Assembly (NCBI GenBank): GCA_963922715.1
Contig: CAWUJT010000119.1
Location: forward strand, 1 to 5,599
DNA from: CAWUJT01 sp963922715
Lineage (GTDB): Bacteria > Pseudomonadota > Alphaproteobacteria > Rhodobacterales > Rhodobacteraceae
Length of the DNA stretch: 5,599 nt
Reading direction: 5' to 3'
The notes under the pieces are model-generated. The model was not told where the DNA came from, searched no databases, and was given only the letters and a program-made list of their open reading frames with translations. Of the stretch, positions 1 to 5,599 are shown piece after piece (the first letter of the stretch is position 1; the number at the start of each line of letters is the position of its first letter). The translations under genes and the position numbers were made by a program.

Positions 1-97
1 GCGCATAAAGCCAGTTGAACAACGCTGTGCGCGCCCCTCCAATATGCAAATACCCTGTGGGCGAGGGCGCAAAACGCGTGACAATCATCTGTGACAT
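1..97 (-). CDS. gltX: Glutamyl-tRNA synthetase, N-terminal fragment (runs off the window)
   Basis: GluRS charges tRNA(Glu) with glutamate in the cytoplasm. Only the first 32 codons are present; the gene continues beyond base 1. The translation starts MSQMIVTRFAPSPTGYLHIG and goes on into GARTALFNWLYA. This is the class I catalytic N-terminus of bacterial GluRS: the RFAPSPTG segment, then the HIGH-type ATP-binding signature in its usual GluRS form HIGG (residues 18-21), then the RTALFNWLYA helix. Two ATGs are possible, at 97 and at 88. I chose 97 because a modest AAGG lies about 12 nt upstream of it (110-113), whereas nothing Shine-Dalgarno-like precedes 88; the long spacing keeps this uncertain. 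The gene is divergent from comEC across 81 bp, in which I could not find a convincing promoter for either strand. Some Rhodobacterales carry two gltX copies, and this fragment cannot say which one it is. Confidence 0.93.
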   Translation of the reverse strand, partial: MSQMIVTRFAPSPTGYLHIGGARTALFNWLYA

Positions 98-164
98 CGG
101 TGAATTAACCTTCTGCTAACGCAAAACTGACCATGTTGCATCCGAAGTAGGCCATGACCAATCT

Positions 165-168
165 GGAG
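165..168 (+). promoter_or_regulatory. Ribosome binding site deciding the comEC GTG start
   Basis: GGAG lies 10 nt before the GTG at 179. The two nearby ATGs at 133 and 154 are in another frame and soon hit TAG. The first in-frame ATG after 179 is codon 58, which would remove the first membrane segments. The site therefore supports GTG 179 as the start. Confidence 0.6.
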
Positions 169-178
169 ACAAGAGCCT

Positions 179-2194
179 GTGATCACAGCTTTGCAGGCCC
201 AGCGCGGCCACCGCTTACCGCTGGCGGCTTTCGCCTATGGCACGGGGATTGGGGTTTACTTCGCCCTGCCCTTTGAACCCAATGTTTGGCATTTAGCAAC
301 GCTGGCCCTTGTTATGCTTATCTGTGCGGCTCTTGGGTGGTGGCGGCGTATGGATTATGGACTTTTGTGGACTGTCTTTGCCCTTTTGGCCGCTGGGGTC
401 TTGATCGCCGCGCTTCGGACCCAGAGCGTCGCGGCCCCTGTGTTAGGCTGGCGCTATTATGGACCTGTGGAGGGGGTGATTGTGAAGATTGACCGCTCTG
501 CCAGCCACCGGCCCCGTGTGACATTGAAAGATCCGCGTTTGTTAGATATCGCGCCGGACAAAACACCCGCGTTGGTGCGCCTGTCATTTGACCCGAAGGA
601 TTTGCATTTCGATCTGGTGTCTGGGCAAACCATCGCAGCCACAGCATTTCTCAGCCCACCCCAGGGCCCAACAGAGCCTGGCGGTTTTGACTTTCAACGC
701 CATGCCTGGTTTCTGAGCATCGGGGCCTTTGGGTATAGCCGTGCGCCGCCGGTGCTTTTAGACCCTGCCCCTAAGGGGTTTAGCATTGCCCGGATACGCC
801 AAGCGTTAGGGGCGGGGCTGTTGGACCATATGCCGGCGGAGACAGCAGGGGTGGCCATGGCCCTTGCTATCGGAGATCGCACAGAAATCGCGCAAGACAC
901 CTTAAAGGCGCTGCGTGCTTCAAATCTTGCGCATCTTCTGGCCATCTCTGGGCTACACGTCGGCTTGCTGACAGGCACGATCTTTTTCGCAAGCCGATTG
1001 ATCCTGTCGGTCTGCAGTGGCGTGGCCCCCCGTGTGTCGCCAAAGAAAGCCGCGGCCTGTATCGCGTTGGCCTCAGCCACGGTTTATCTTTTGATTTCCG
1101 GCATGTCTGTGGCCACACAGCGCGCCTACATTATGGCGGTGGTCATGCTGTGTGCGCTGTTATTGGACCGTCGCGCGCTGACATTACGCGCCGTGGCTCT
1201 GGCGGGGTTTATTATTTTGACGCTACGACCGGAAAGCCTCACCGGCCCAGGGTTTCAAATGTCGTTTGCCGCAACAATCGCCCTGGTTTTGGCGTTTCGC
1301 CATCTGCGTCAAACCCGTCTGGGCCGCCGAAGTTGGGCGGCGCCCCTTATCGCCGTTGTGGTATCCTCTTTCGTTGCGGGGCTGGCCACAGCGCCATTCT
1401 CGGCCGCGCATTTCAACATGGTGGGGCAATACGGGCTATTGGCGAATGTGTTGAGCGTACCCGTCATGGGCTTTTGGGTCATGCCGTGCCTGATTTGCGC
1501 GGCCTTTTTGGCCCCTTTAGATTTGCATGCTGTGCCGCTCTGGGGTGTGCATTATGGTATTTCCTGGATACTCTGGGTTGCAGAGTTCGTGGCCGGCCTT
1601 GAAGGCGCGGAACGATACTTTACTGCCCCGCCTGGTTTCGTTTTGCCCCTGTTTACGGTTGGCGCACTTTGGGTCGTACTGTGGCAAGGACGCTTACGCT
1701 GGCTTGGCTGTGTGCTAAGCATTGCCGTTTTGGGGTTATGGAGCACAGCAAAGCGCCCAGAGTTGTTGATTGCCGAAAGCGGACGCCTTTTGGGCCTATT
1801 GACACCGGATGGGCGCGTCTTGAGCCGCAACCGCGGAGAACGCTTTGTCGCCCAAACCTGGCTTGCGGCGGATGGACAAGGCATACTCCAAGGAGAACTG
1901 AACGAAGCTACAATCGATTGGTCCGATATGGACATTGGCCCTTATCGGGTATCGCTTTTGACGCAACAGCCAAATCTCTCTGACATTGCGCGCCTATGTG
2001 AACAAGAGAACCTGATTGTCCTGGCCGCAGAAGAAGACAGTTTGCCTGTCCCCTGTTCGCCGCTGACACCAAAAATCCTTCAGCGCACGGGCGCATCAGC
2101 GATTTACAAAGATGGACGCGTTATCACGGCACGTGCACAACAGGGGGAACGCCCCTGGGTGCCAAAAGGAAGCCTCAAGATTTACCAACCATAG
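179..2194 (+). CDS. comEC: ComEC/Rec2 family DNA-uptake channel, form without a recognisable nuclease domain
   Basis: ComEC is the inner-membrane channel that takes single-stranded DNA into the cytoplasm during natural transformation. The 671-aa product begins with hydrophobic segments (about 14-31, 38-54, 60-79). A soluble OB-fold/DUF4131-type domain follows (about 95-190), ending in the characteristic PGGFDFQRHAWFLSIGAFGY at 168-187. The competence domain (about 225-522) has many membrane segments and the family signatures: ALAIGDRTEI (228-237), HLLAISGLHVGLL (252-264), SGMSVATQRAYIM (307-319), GFQMSFAATIAL (358-369) and NVLSVPVMGFWVMP (423-436). The soluble tail (about 525-671) lacks the HxHxDH motif of the metallo-beta-lactamase domain found in longer ComECs; its TGASAIYKDGRVITAR and GERPW resemble tails I recall from alphaproteobacterial homologues. 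The start is GTG with GGAG upstream. The gene is divergent from gltX and convergent with lexA, and no LexA box lies upstream of it. The family call is certain; activity in competence is inferred. Confidence 0.95.
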   Translation: MITALQAQRGHRLPLAAFAYGTGIGVYFALPFEPNVWHLATLALVMLICAALGWWRRMDYGLLWTVFALLAAGVLIAALRTQSVAAPVLGWRYYGPVEGVIVKIDRSASHRPRVTLKDPRLLDIAPDKTPALVRLSFDPKDLHFDLVSGQTIAATAFLSPPQGPTEPGGFDFQRHAWFLSIGAFGYSRAPPVLLDPAPKGFSIARIRQALGAGLLDHMPAETAGVAMALAIGDRTEIAQDTLKALRASNLAHLLAISGLHVGLLTGTIFFASRLILSVCSGVAPRVSPKKAAACIALASATVYLLISGMSVATQRAYIMAVVMLCALLLDRRALTLRAVALAGFIILTLRPESLTGPGFQMSFAATIALVLAFRHLRQTRLGRRSWAAPLIAVVVSSFVAGLATAPFSAAHFNMVGQYGLLANVLSVPVMGFWVMPCLICAAFLAPLDLHAVPLWGVHYGISWILWVAEFVAGLEGAERYFTAPPGFVLPLFTVGALWVVLWQGRLRWLGCVLSIAVLGLWSTAKRPELLIAESGRLLGLLTPDGRVLSRNRGERFVAQTWLAADGQGILQGELNEATIDWSDMDIGPYRVSLLTQQPNLSDIARLCEQENLIVLAAEEDSLPVPCSPLTPKILQRTGASAIYKDGRVITARAQQGERPWVPKGSLKIYQP

Positions 2195-2222
2195 GCACAT
2201 GAACCATCTTAGACGTATGTGC
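2195..2222. repeat. Weak inverted repeat at the comEC/lexA convergent junction
   Basis: GCACAT at 2195-2200 is repeated inverted as ATGTGC at 2217-2222. A G-U pair could extend the stem by one, leaving a loop of about 14. It starts directly after the comEC stop and reaches into the last codons of lexA. It could be a feeble bidirectional terminator, but the stem is short, the loop is large and no T-tract follows on either strand. Chance is a real alternative. Confidence 0.2.
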
Positions 2223-2907
2223 GGATAAGACCGACCAGCCGCCCTTGAATGGTGACCCGATCCTCTGACAGCAAGCGGGCTTCATAAGCAGGATTTGCGG
2301 CCTCCAGCGCAATCATGCCGTTTCTCCGATAATAGCGTTTGAGTGTTGCATCATGCCCATCGACAAGCGCCACGACAATATCACCGTTTTCCGCCGTGCG
2401 CTGTTCACGGATCACAACGATATCACCATCATTGATGCCCACATCAATCATTGAATCGCCCTTGACCTCAAGCGCGTAATGATCTCCTGCCGCATCAAGC
2501 ATCTGTTCCGGCACAGCCACATGGGACGACACATTCTGAATAGCTTCAATCGGTGTACCCGCGGCGATACGCCCCATAACAGGCACCTCCCGCGCAGCTT
2601 GAACAACGTGACGCGCCTGCACAGGCGGGCGCACAGAGGGTTTATCACCCTGGATCACACGCGGCACAAAGCCACGGTGTTTTTCGGCAAGCGTCTCAGG
2701 GAGTTTGACAATCTCCATCGCGCGGGCCTTGTGTGGCAGGCGCCGCAGAAAGCCACGCTCTTCCAGGGCGGTGATCAGACGATGGATGCCTGATTTGGAC
2801 CGCAAGTCAAGCGCGTCCCTCATCTCATCGAAAGAAGGGGGCACACCATCACGGGACAAGCGGGTTTGAATAAAATCCAAAAGAGTGAGTTGTTTTTGGG
2901 TCAACAT
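2209..2907 (-). CDS. lexA: LexA, SOS-response transcriptional repressor and self-cleaving protease
   Basis: LexA binds operators of DNA-damage genes as a dimer and cleaves itself when stimulated by RecA filaments. The 232-aa product has an N-terminal winged helix-turn-helix (about 1-68), including GVPPSFDEMRDALDLRSKSG (21-40) and HRLITALEERGFLRRL (42-57). A linker rich in basic residues and proline follows (about 70-105). The C-terminal S24 peptidase domain has the Ala116-Gly117 cleavage site in GRIAAGTPIEA, catalytic Ser152 in KGDSM and Lys190 in ATLKRYY, so all self-cleavage elements are present. At 232 aa it is longer than E. coli LexA (202 aa), as alphaproteobacterial LexAs usually are, mainly in the linker. 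The ATG at 2907 has AGG six bases upstream (2914-2916). The gene lies 74 bp downstream of moeA on the same strand and has its own promoter with a LexA operator on the -10, pointing to autorepression. Its stop is 14 bp from the stop of convergent comEC. Confidence 0.98.
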   Translation of the reverse strand: MLTQKQLTLLDFIQTRLSRDGVPPSFDEMRDALDLRSKSGIHRLITALEERGFLRRLPHKARAMEIVKLPETLAEKHRGFVPRVIQGDKPSVRPPVQARHVVQAAREVPVMGRIAAGTPIEAIQNVSSHVAVPEQMLDAAGDHYALEVKGDSMIDVGINDGDIVVIREQRTAENGDIVVALVDGHDATLKRYYRRNGMIALEAANPAYEARLLSEDRVTIQGRLVGLIRTYV

Positions 2908-2939
2908 GGGACACCTGCTTTGTGCTTTGATCTATGATT

Positions 2940-2954
2940 GTTCTAAAGATGTTC
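2940..2954. promoter_or_regulatory. LexA operator (alphaproteobacterial SOS box) in front of lexA
   Basis: The plus strand reads GTTCTAAAGATGTTC, an exact GTTC-N7-GTTC direct repeat, which is the LexA recognition sequence established for alphaproteobacteria such as Rhodobacter. It covers the whole proposed -10 hexamer and nine bases of the spacer, so bound LexA should exclude RNA polymerase. It lies 32 bases from the lexA start codon. A further GTTC at 2975-2978 has no partner at the right spacing. The match is read directly from the sequence; binding is inferred. Confidence 0.88.
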
Positions 2955-2968
2955 TCATGCCTTGTCAA
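2940..2968 (-). promoter_or_regulatory. lexA promoter (sigma70 type)
   Basis: Read on the minus strand, a perfect TTGACA -35 hexamer occupies 2968-2963. A 17-base spacer follows, then TAGAAC at 2945-2940, matching the TATAAT consensus at four of six positions. Transcription would begin near 2933, giving a leader of roughly 25 bases that carries the AGG ribosome binding site. The -35 begins only 14 bases after the moeA stop, so lexA can be read from this promoter and possibly also by readthrough from moeA. Confidence 0.75.
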
Positions 2969-2981
2969 CACTTTGTTCACC

Positions 2982-4172
2982 CTATAGTCCCATTGACCAC
3001 AATGGTAGGCAAGCAACGTCCTCACCACTGTTGCGGCTTGGGTCATGCGGCGGGCGCACAACAAGGGTGTCAGACTTGGTCAAAACACTCAGAAGGCTGG
3101 AGTCCTGGTTTTGGGCCACCGCAACCGATCCATCCGCCCTTAAAGCGGCGCGCATATAATGCGCCCGTGGCCCGTTTTCAGCAAGTGATACCGCAAGCGG
3201 GCGCCGCACTGTGCGGTCTTCAGAATCGGGCAGGCCCAGCATTTTCGACACAAAGGGGATCAGAAAAATGCGTGTGCACACCAACGCGGACACTGGATTG
3301 CCTGGCAATCCAATCAGCGCGGCGGGTCCCAAACGGCCCGCCATCAGGGGTTTGCCTGGCCGCATCGCAATTTTATAGAAGGCGCGCTCCAGGCCCAAGC
3401 TTTCGGCAACAGGCCCCACAAGATCATGGTCGCCGACCGACGCCCCCCCGATGGTGACAATGAGATCCGCCCCGCTTGTGTAGTCAAAGACAGTCTTGAG
3501 GCTGTCAATCGTATCCCGCGCAATGGGCAGCACTCGTGTTTCTGCCCCTGCGCTGTCCAGCAACGCCGCGACACCAAAACTGTTTGAAGCGATGATTTGA
3601 TCGGCCCCAGGGGGCTGGCCTGGCATCACCAGCTCGTCGCCTGTTGCGATGATGGCCACCACCGGCTTGCGCCGGACAGTGACCTTGGCGTGGTTCATCG
3701 CCGCAATCAACATAACATCGCCAGCGGTTAGGCGACGTGTTGGCGCGAAACGATCCCCCTGATGAAAATCCCCCCCCAAGGGACGGATATGTGTCGCTGT
3801 GTCCCCAATGGCATCGAAACGGATTCTGTTCTCCATGCGGGTGACATTTTCCTGGATCACGACATGATCCGCCCCTTGGGGCACAGGGGCGCCGGTAAAA
3901 ATACGCACCGCTTGGCCGGGGTTTACTTGACCGTCAAAGCCATGACCGGCTGCCGCTTGCCCGATAACATCCACCCAAGCGCCAAGTTTTATGTCCGGGT
4001 TTTGGACGGCGTAGCCATCCATGGCAGAGGCTGCAAACGGCGGTTGCGTGCGTGTCGCAGTGATGTGCCCGTCTAAGACGCGCCCATGGGCCGCGCGCAA
4101 CGCCACGGTTTCCGTGTCAGTGACCTGGGCCAGGCCCAGAACACGCGCCCGCGCCTCTGCCACCGAGATCAT
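2982..4172 (-). CDS. moeA: Molybdopterin molybdenumtransferase MoeA
   Basis: MoeA performs the last general step of molybdenum-cofactor synthesis: it inserts molybdate into molybdopterin using adenylylated molybdopterin made by a MogA/MoaB-type partner. The length of 396 aa is close to the usual 400-410. Conserved MoeA blocks appear in order: FAASAMDGYAV (46-56), VRIFTGAPVPQGAD (89-102), IIATGDEL (174-181), VTIGGASVGDHD (239-250), MRPGKPLMAGRL (270-281) and IGLPGNPVSALV (287-298). The C-terminal beta-barrel domain (about 320-396) follows. Its ATG shares ATGA with the moaC stop. Upstream there is only a poor GGCGG (4177-4181), so translation probably depends on ribosomes finishing moaC. The gene contains a run of eight G (3770-3777 on the minus strand, codons 132-135) and one of seven (3443-3449), but the frame is open throughout. 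No MogA/MoaB partner is visible here. Confidence 0.97.
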   Translation of the reverse strand: MISVAEARARVLGLAQVTDTETVALRAAHGRVLDGHITATRTQPPFAASAMDGYAVQNPDIKLGAWVDVIGQAAAGHGFDGQVNPGQAVRIFTGAPVPQGADHVVIQENVTRMENRIRFDAIGDTATHIRPLGGDFHQGDRFAPTRRLTAGDVMLIAAMNHAKVTVRRKPVVAIIATGDELVMPGQPPGADQIIASNSFGVAALLDSAGAETRVLPIARDTIDSLKTVFDYTSGADLIVTIGGASVGDHDLVGPVAESLGLERAFYKIAMRPGKPLMAGRLGPAALIGLPGNPVSALVCTRIFLIPFVSKMLGLPDSEDRTVRRPLAVSLAENGPRAHYMRAALRADGSVAVAQNQDSSLLSVLTKSDTLVVRPPHDPSRNSGEDVACLPLWSMGL

Positions 4173-4651
4173 GGTGCCGCCACATATGTGCCTGATTGAC
4201 CGCCCTCTTTACGCACAACCCGGATAAAGCCAATCTCCATGTCCTTTTGTACAGCTTTCAGCATGTCATAGATCGTCAAACACGCCACCGACACAGCCGT
4301 CAATGCCTCCATTTCAACGCCGGTTTGCCCGGTGGTGCGCACAGTCGCGGTCACCCGGACCCCAGGCAGCGCCGCATCAATCTGGAACTCTAAAGCCACC
4401 TTAGAAAGCGGCAAAGGATGACAGAGCGGGATAAGATCCGCGGTGCGTTTGGCCGCCATAATCCCAGCCAGGCGCGCGACACCCAGCACGTCACCCTTGT
4501 GCGTCGTGCCTGTTTGGATGTGCGCAAGCGTCTGCGCCGACATATGGACCGCCCCTGTGGCAACAGCTGTGCGCGCGGTGATTTCTTTGTCAGAGACATC
4601 GACCATATGCGCCTGGCCCGCTGCGTCAAAATGGGTCAGACCTTTGCTCAT
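4169..4651 (-). CDS. moaC: Cyclic pyranopterin monophosphate synthase MoaC
   Basis: MoaC converts the 3',8-cyclo-GTP product of MoaA into cyclic pyranopterin monophosphate, the first stable intermediate of molybdenum-cofactor synthesis. At 160 aa it has the normal family length. It carries the opening LTHFDAAGQAHMVDVSDKEI (5-24), HKGDVLGVARLAGIMAAKRT (51-70), LIPLCHPLPLSKV (73-85), GVEMEALTAVSVACLTIYDM (111-130) and KAVQKDMEIGFIRV (132-145). From memory of E. coli MoaC, the active-site Lys51, His77, Asp128 and Lys131 correspond here to Lys52, His78, Asp129 and Lys132, a constant shift of one, so the enzyme should be active. The ATG overlaps the trpC stop by four bases, and GAGGG sits 10 bases upstream inside trpC. 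moaA is not in the window. Placement between trpC and moeA suggests co-transcription with tryptophan genes. Confidence 0.98.
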   Translation of the reverse strand: MSKGLTHFDAAGQAHMVDVSDKEITARTAVATGAVHMSAQTLAHIQTGTTHKGDVLGVARLAGIMAAKRTADLIPLCHPLPLSKVALEFQIDAALPGVRVTATVRTTGQTGVEMEALTAVSVACLTIYDMLKAVQKDMEIGFIRVVRKEGGQSGTYVAAP

Positions 4652-5457
4652 GATACCATAGCCCTCAGCGGGTTCCTCAAAAGTGCCTGTGTGGCTTTGG
4701 CCACCTCTTTTTCACGCATCAAGCTTTCCCCAATCAAAAAGCACCGCACCCCGTAAGAGGCGATGTCGGCCAGATCCTCTGGGGTTTTGAGGCCAGACTC
4801 GCTGACACAGAACCGTTCTGGTGGAAGTGACTGACAAAGTTCACGTGTCACTTGAAGATCCGTCTTGAACGTCTTGAGATTACGATTGTTTATCCCAATC
4901 ATTGGAGACGAAAGCCGTAACGCGCGCGCCAATTCATCCCCCGAATGCACTTCGATCAGCACATCCATATCCCAATCCTGCGCCACCGCTTCAAGCTCTT
5001 GCGCTTGTGCATCCGACAGGCTTGCCATGATCAACAAAATGCAATCCGCACCCAAGGCGCGTGCCTCCACAACCTGATAGGGGTCCAGAATGAAATCCTT
5101 CCGCAAACAGGGCAGCAGCACAGCGTCACGGGCCGCTGTCAAATAGCTGTCATCGCCTTGAAAACTGGGGATATCGGTCAATACCGACAGGCATGTGGCC
5201 CCGCCTTCGGCATAAGCCTGCGCCAGTTCAACAGGGTCGAAATCAGCGCGGATCAGCCCTTTGGAGGGGGAGGCCTTTTTGATCTCTGCAATCAACCCAT
5301 AGCCGGTTTGTGATGCGGCTTGCAAAGCCCGCGCAAAGCCGCGCGGCGGACTGACATGGCGGGCCGCGTGTTCAAGGGCAGACAGAGGTCTGGACGCTTT
5401 GCGTGTGGCCACCTCGTCGCGTTTATAGGCTTCGATGGCGGCGAGTATCGTGCTCAT
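4648..5457 (-). CDS. trpC: Indole-3-glycerol phosphate synthase TrpC
   Basis: TrpC closes carboxyphenylamino-deoxyribulose phosphate to indole-3-glycerol phosphate, the step before tryptophan synthase. The 269-aa protein is a single (beta/alpha)8 barrel with no fused TrpF (PRAI) domain. Visible motifs: LIAEIKKASPSKG (55-67), SVLTD then FQG (91-101), LPCLRKDFILDPYQV (115-129), LIEVHS (167-172), IGINNRNLKTF (187-197), VSESGL (218-223) and LIGESLM (241-247). The residues known to be catalytic in this family correspond to Glu58, Lys60, Lys120, Glu169, Asn190, Glu220 and Ser221, all present. The ATG at 5457 shares ATGA with the trpD stop and has a strong GGAGG close upstream. It follows trpD directly, the usual alphaproteobacterial order, and moaC overlaps its end. 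I see no internal promoter. Confidence 0.98.
   Translation of the reverse strand: MSTILAAIEAYKRDEVATRKASRPLSALEHAARHVSPPRGFARALQAASQTGYGLIAEIKKASPSKGLIRADFDPVELAQAYAEGGATCLSVLTDIPSFQGDDSYLTAARDAVLLPCLRKDFILDPYQVVEARALGADCILLIMASLSDAQAQELEAVAQDWDMDVLIEVHSGDELARALRLSSPMIGINNRNLKTFKTDLQVTRELCQSLPPERFCVSESGLKTPEDLADIASYGVRCFLIGESLMREKEVAKATQALLRNPLRAMVS
4662..4666 (-). promoter_or_regulatory. Ribosome binding site for moaC inside the end of trpC
   Basis: GAGGG on the minus strand lies 10 bases before the moaC ATG, within the last codons of trpC. It fits either coupled re-initiation or independent initiation of moaC at the four-base overlap. It also favours 4651 as the start over any later codon. 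Confidence 0.5.
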
Positions 5458-5599
5458 GACACCTCCGTTGTCAGCTTGGCCAGAGCCTCTATTTTCGCTT
5501 TCGCCGCCCCGCTGTCCAAAGAAGCCCTAGCCACCTCAACCCCTTTGGTCAAACTGTCCACACGATCGGCAATCATCAAGGCCGCCGCCGCATTCAACA
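5454..5599 (-). CDS. trpD: Anthranilate phosphoribosyltransferase TrpD, C-terminal fragment
   Basis: TrpD transfers phosphoribose from PRPP to anthranilate, the second step of the tryptophan branch. Only the last 48 sense codons or so are inside the window; the gene enters from beyond 5599. The fragment begins LNAAAALMIADRVDSLTKGV and ends KIEALAKLTTEVS before TGA. The LNAAAAL helix, a following Gly-rich turn and a final helix of the type GxAxxxLxxL are typical of the TrpD C-terminus, and the position directly in front of trpC agrees. The stop overlaps the trpC start by four bases. The active-site regions lie outside the window, so integrity cannot be judged. Confidence 0.9.
   Translation of the reverse strand, partial: LNAAAALMIADRVDSLTKGVEVARASLDSGAAKAKIEALAKLTTEVS
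5462..5466 (-). promoter_or_regulatory. Strong ribosome binding site for trpC inside the end of trpD
   Basis: GGAGG (extended GGAGGT) on the minus strand ends four bases before the trpC ATG, in the final codons of trpD. It is the best Shine-Dalgarno match in the window and supports 5457 as the start. The spacing is slightly short. Confidence 0.65.

Noticed and set aside
1150..1602. 150-codon plus-strand frame within comEC
   Set aside because: It is entirely inside the transmembrane-coding part of comEC in another frame, and its Arg/Gly/Cys-rich translation has no family signature.
2195..2222. Inverted repeat as a confident bidirectional terminator
   Set aside because: The stem is only six or seven pairs with a loop of about 14 and no T-tract. 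It is kept only as a low-confidence repeat.
2975..2978. A further GTTC upstream of the lexA operator, as a possible second LexA box
   Set aside because: No GTTC or GAAC partner lies seven bases away on either side, so it does not form a box.
2849..3064. 71-codon minus-strand frame bridging the end of moeA and the start of lexA
   Set aside because: It overlaps both real genes in another frame and runs through the lexA operator. It has no recognisable protein features.
2885..3457. 190-codon plus-strand open frame over the lexA promoter and the 3' part of moeA
   Set aside because: It lies antisense to well-supported moeA, has low-complexity Pro/Arg/Gly-rich composition with no motif, and covers the lexA promoter. 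It is a shadow frame caused by the GC-rich codons of moeA.
4418..4756. Plus-strand frames opposite moaC and trpC (also 4865-5077 and 4945-5313)
   Set aside because: Both sense genes carry complete catalytic motifs across these stretches. The antisense translations look random.
1..5599. A novel defence system, mobile element, CRISPR array or structured RNA
   Set aside because: Coding density is nearly complete with housekeeping genes of recognised families, gaps are under 82 bp, and I saw no repeats, transposase, integrase or unexplained conserved frame.

Overview
The window looks like ordinary chromosomal DNA from an alphaproteobacterium, most likely of the Rhodobacterales/Roseobacter group. 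The evidence is the gene order (gltX, comEC, lexA, moeA, moaC, trpC, trpD), the alphaproteobacterial form of LexA and its GTTC-N7-GTTC operator, and a ComEC with a short C-terminus lacking nuclease motifs. Nearly every base is coding. The only gaps are 81 bp (98-178), 14 bp (2195-2208) and 73-74 bp (2908-2981). I see no mobile element, tRNA, rRNA, CRISPR array or phage gene, and no break in any reading frame.

Layout: the 5' end of gltX (glutamyl-tRNA synthetase) leaves the window leftwards. Divergent from it, comEC (DNA-uptake channel) runs rightwards to 2194 and meets lexA (SOS repressor, minus strand) tail to tail. All remaining genes are on the minus strand. Read in transcription order they are the 3' end of trpD, then trpC, moaC, moeA and lexA. 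trpD/trpC, trpC/moaC and moaC/moeA each overlap by the same four bases, ATGA, which suggests a translationally coupled operon. lexA has its own promoter, with a perfect TTGACA -35, a 17-bp spacer and TAGAAC as -10. An exact LexA operator covers that -10 and part of the spacer, which indicates autorepression.

Functionally, trpD and trpC encode successive steps of tryptophan synthesis. moaC and moeA encode an early and the last step of molybdenum-cofactor synthesis. LexA represses DNA-damage genes, and ComEC carries transforming DNA across the inner membrane. The convergent comEC/lexA pair is suggestive because both proteins have been linked to gene-transfer-agent biology in Rhodobacter, but the sequence shows adjacency only, not co-regulation. 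I found no undescribed system here. The points most worth a second look are the lexA promoter/operator architecture, the operon that joins Trp and Moco genes and may read into lexA, and the ComEC C-terminus.
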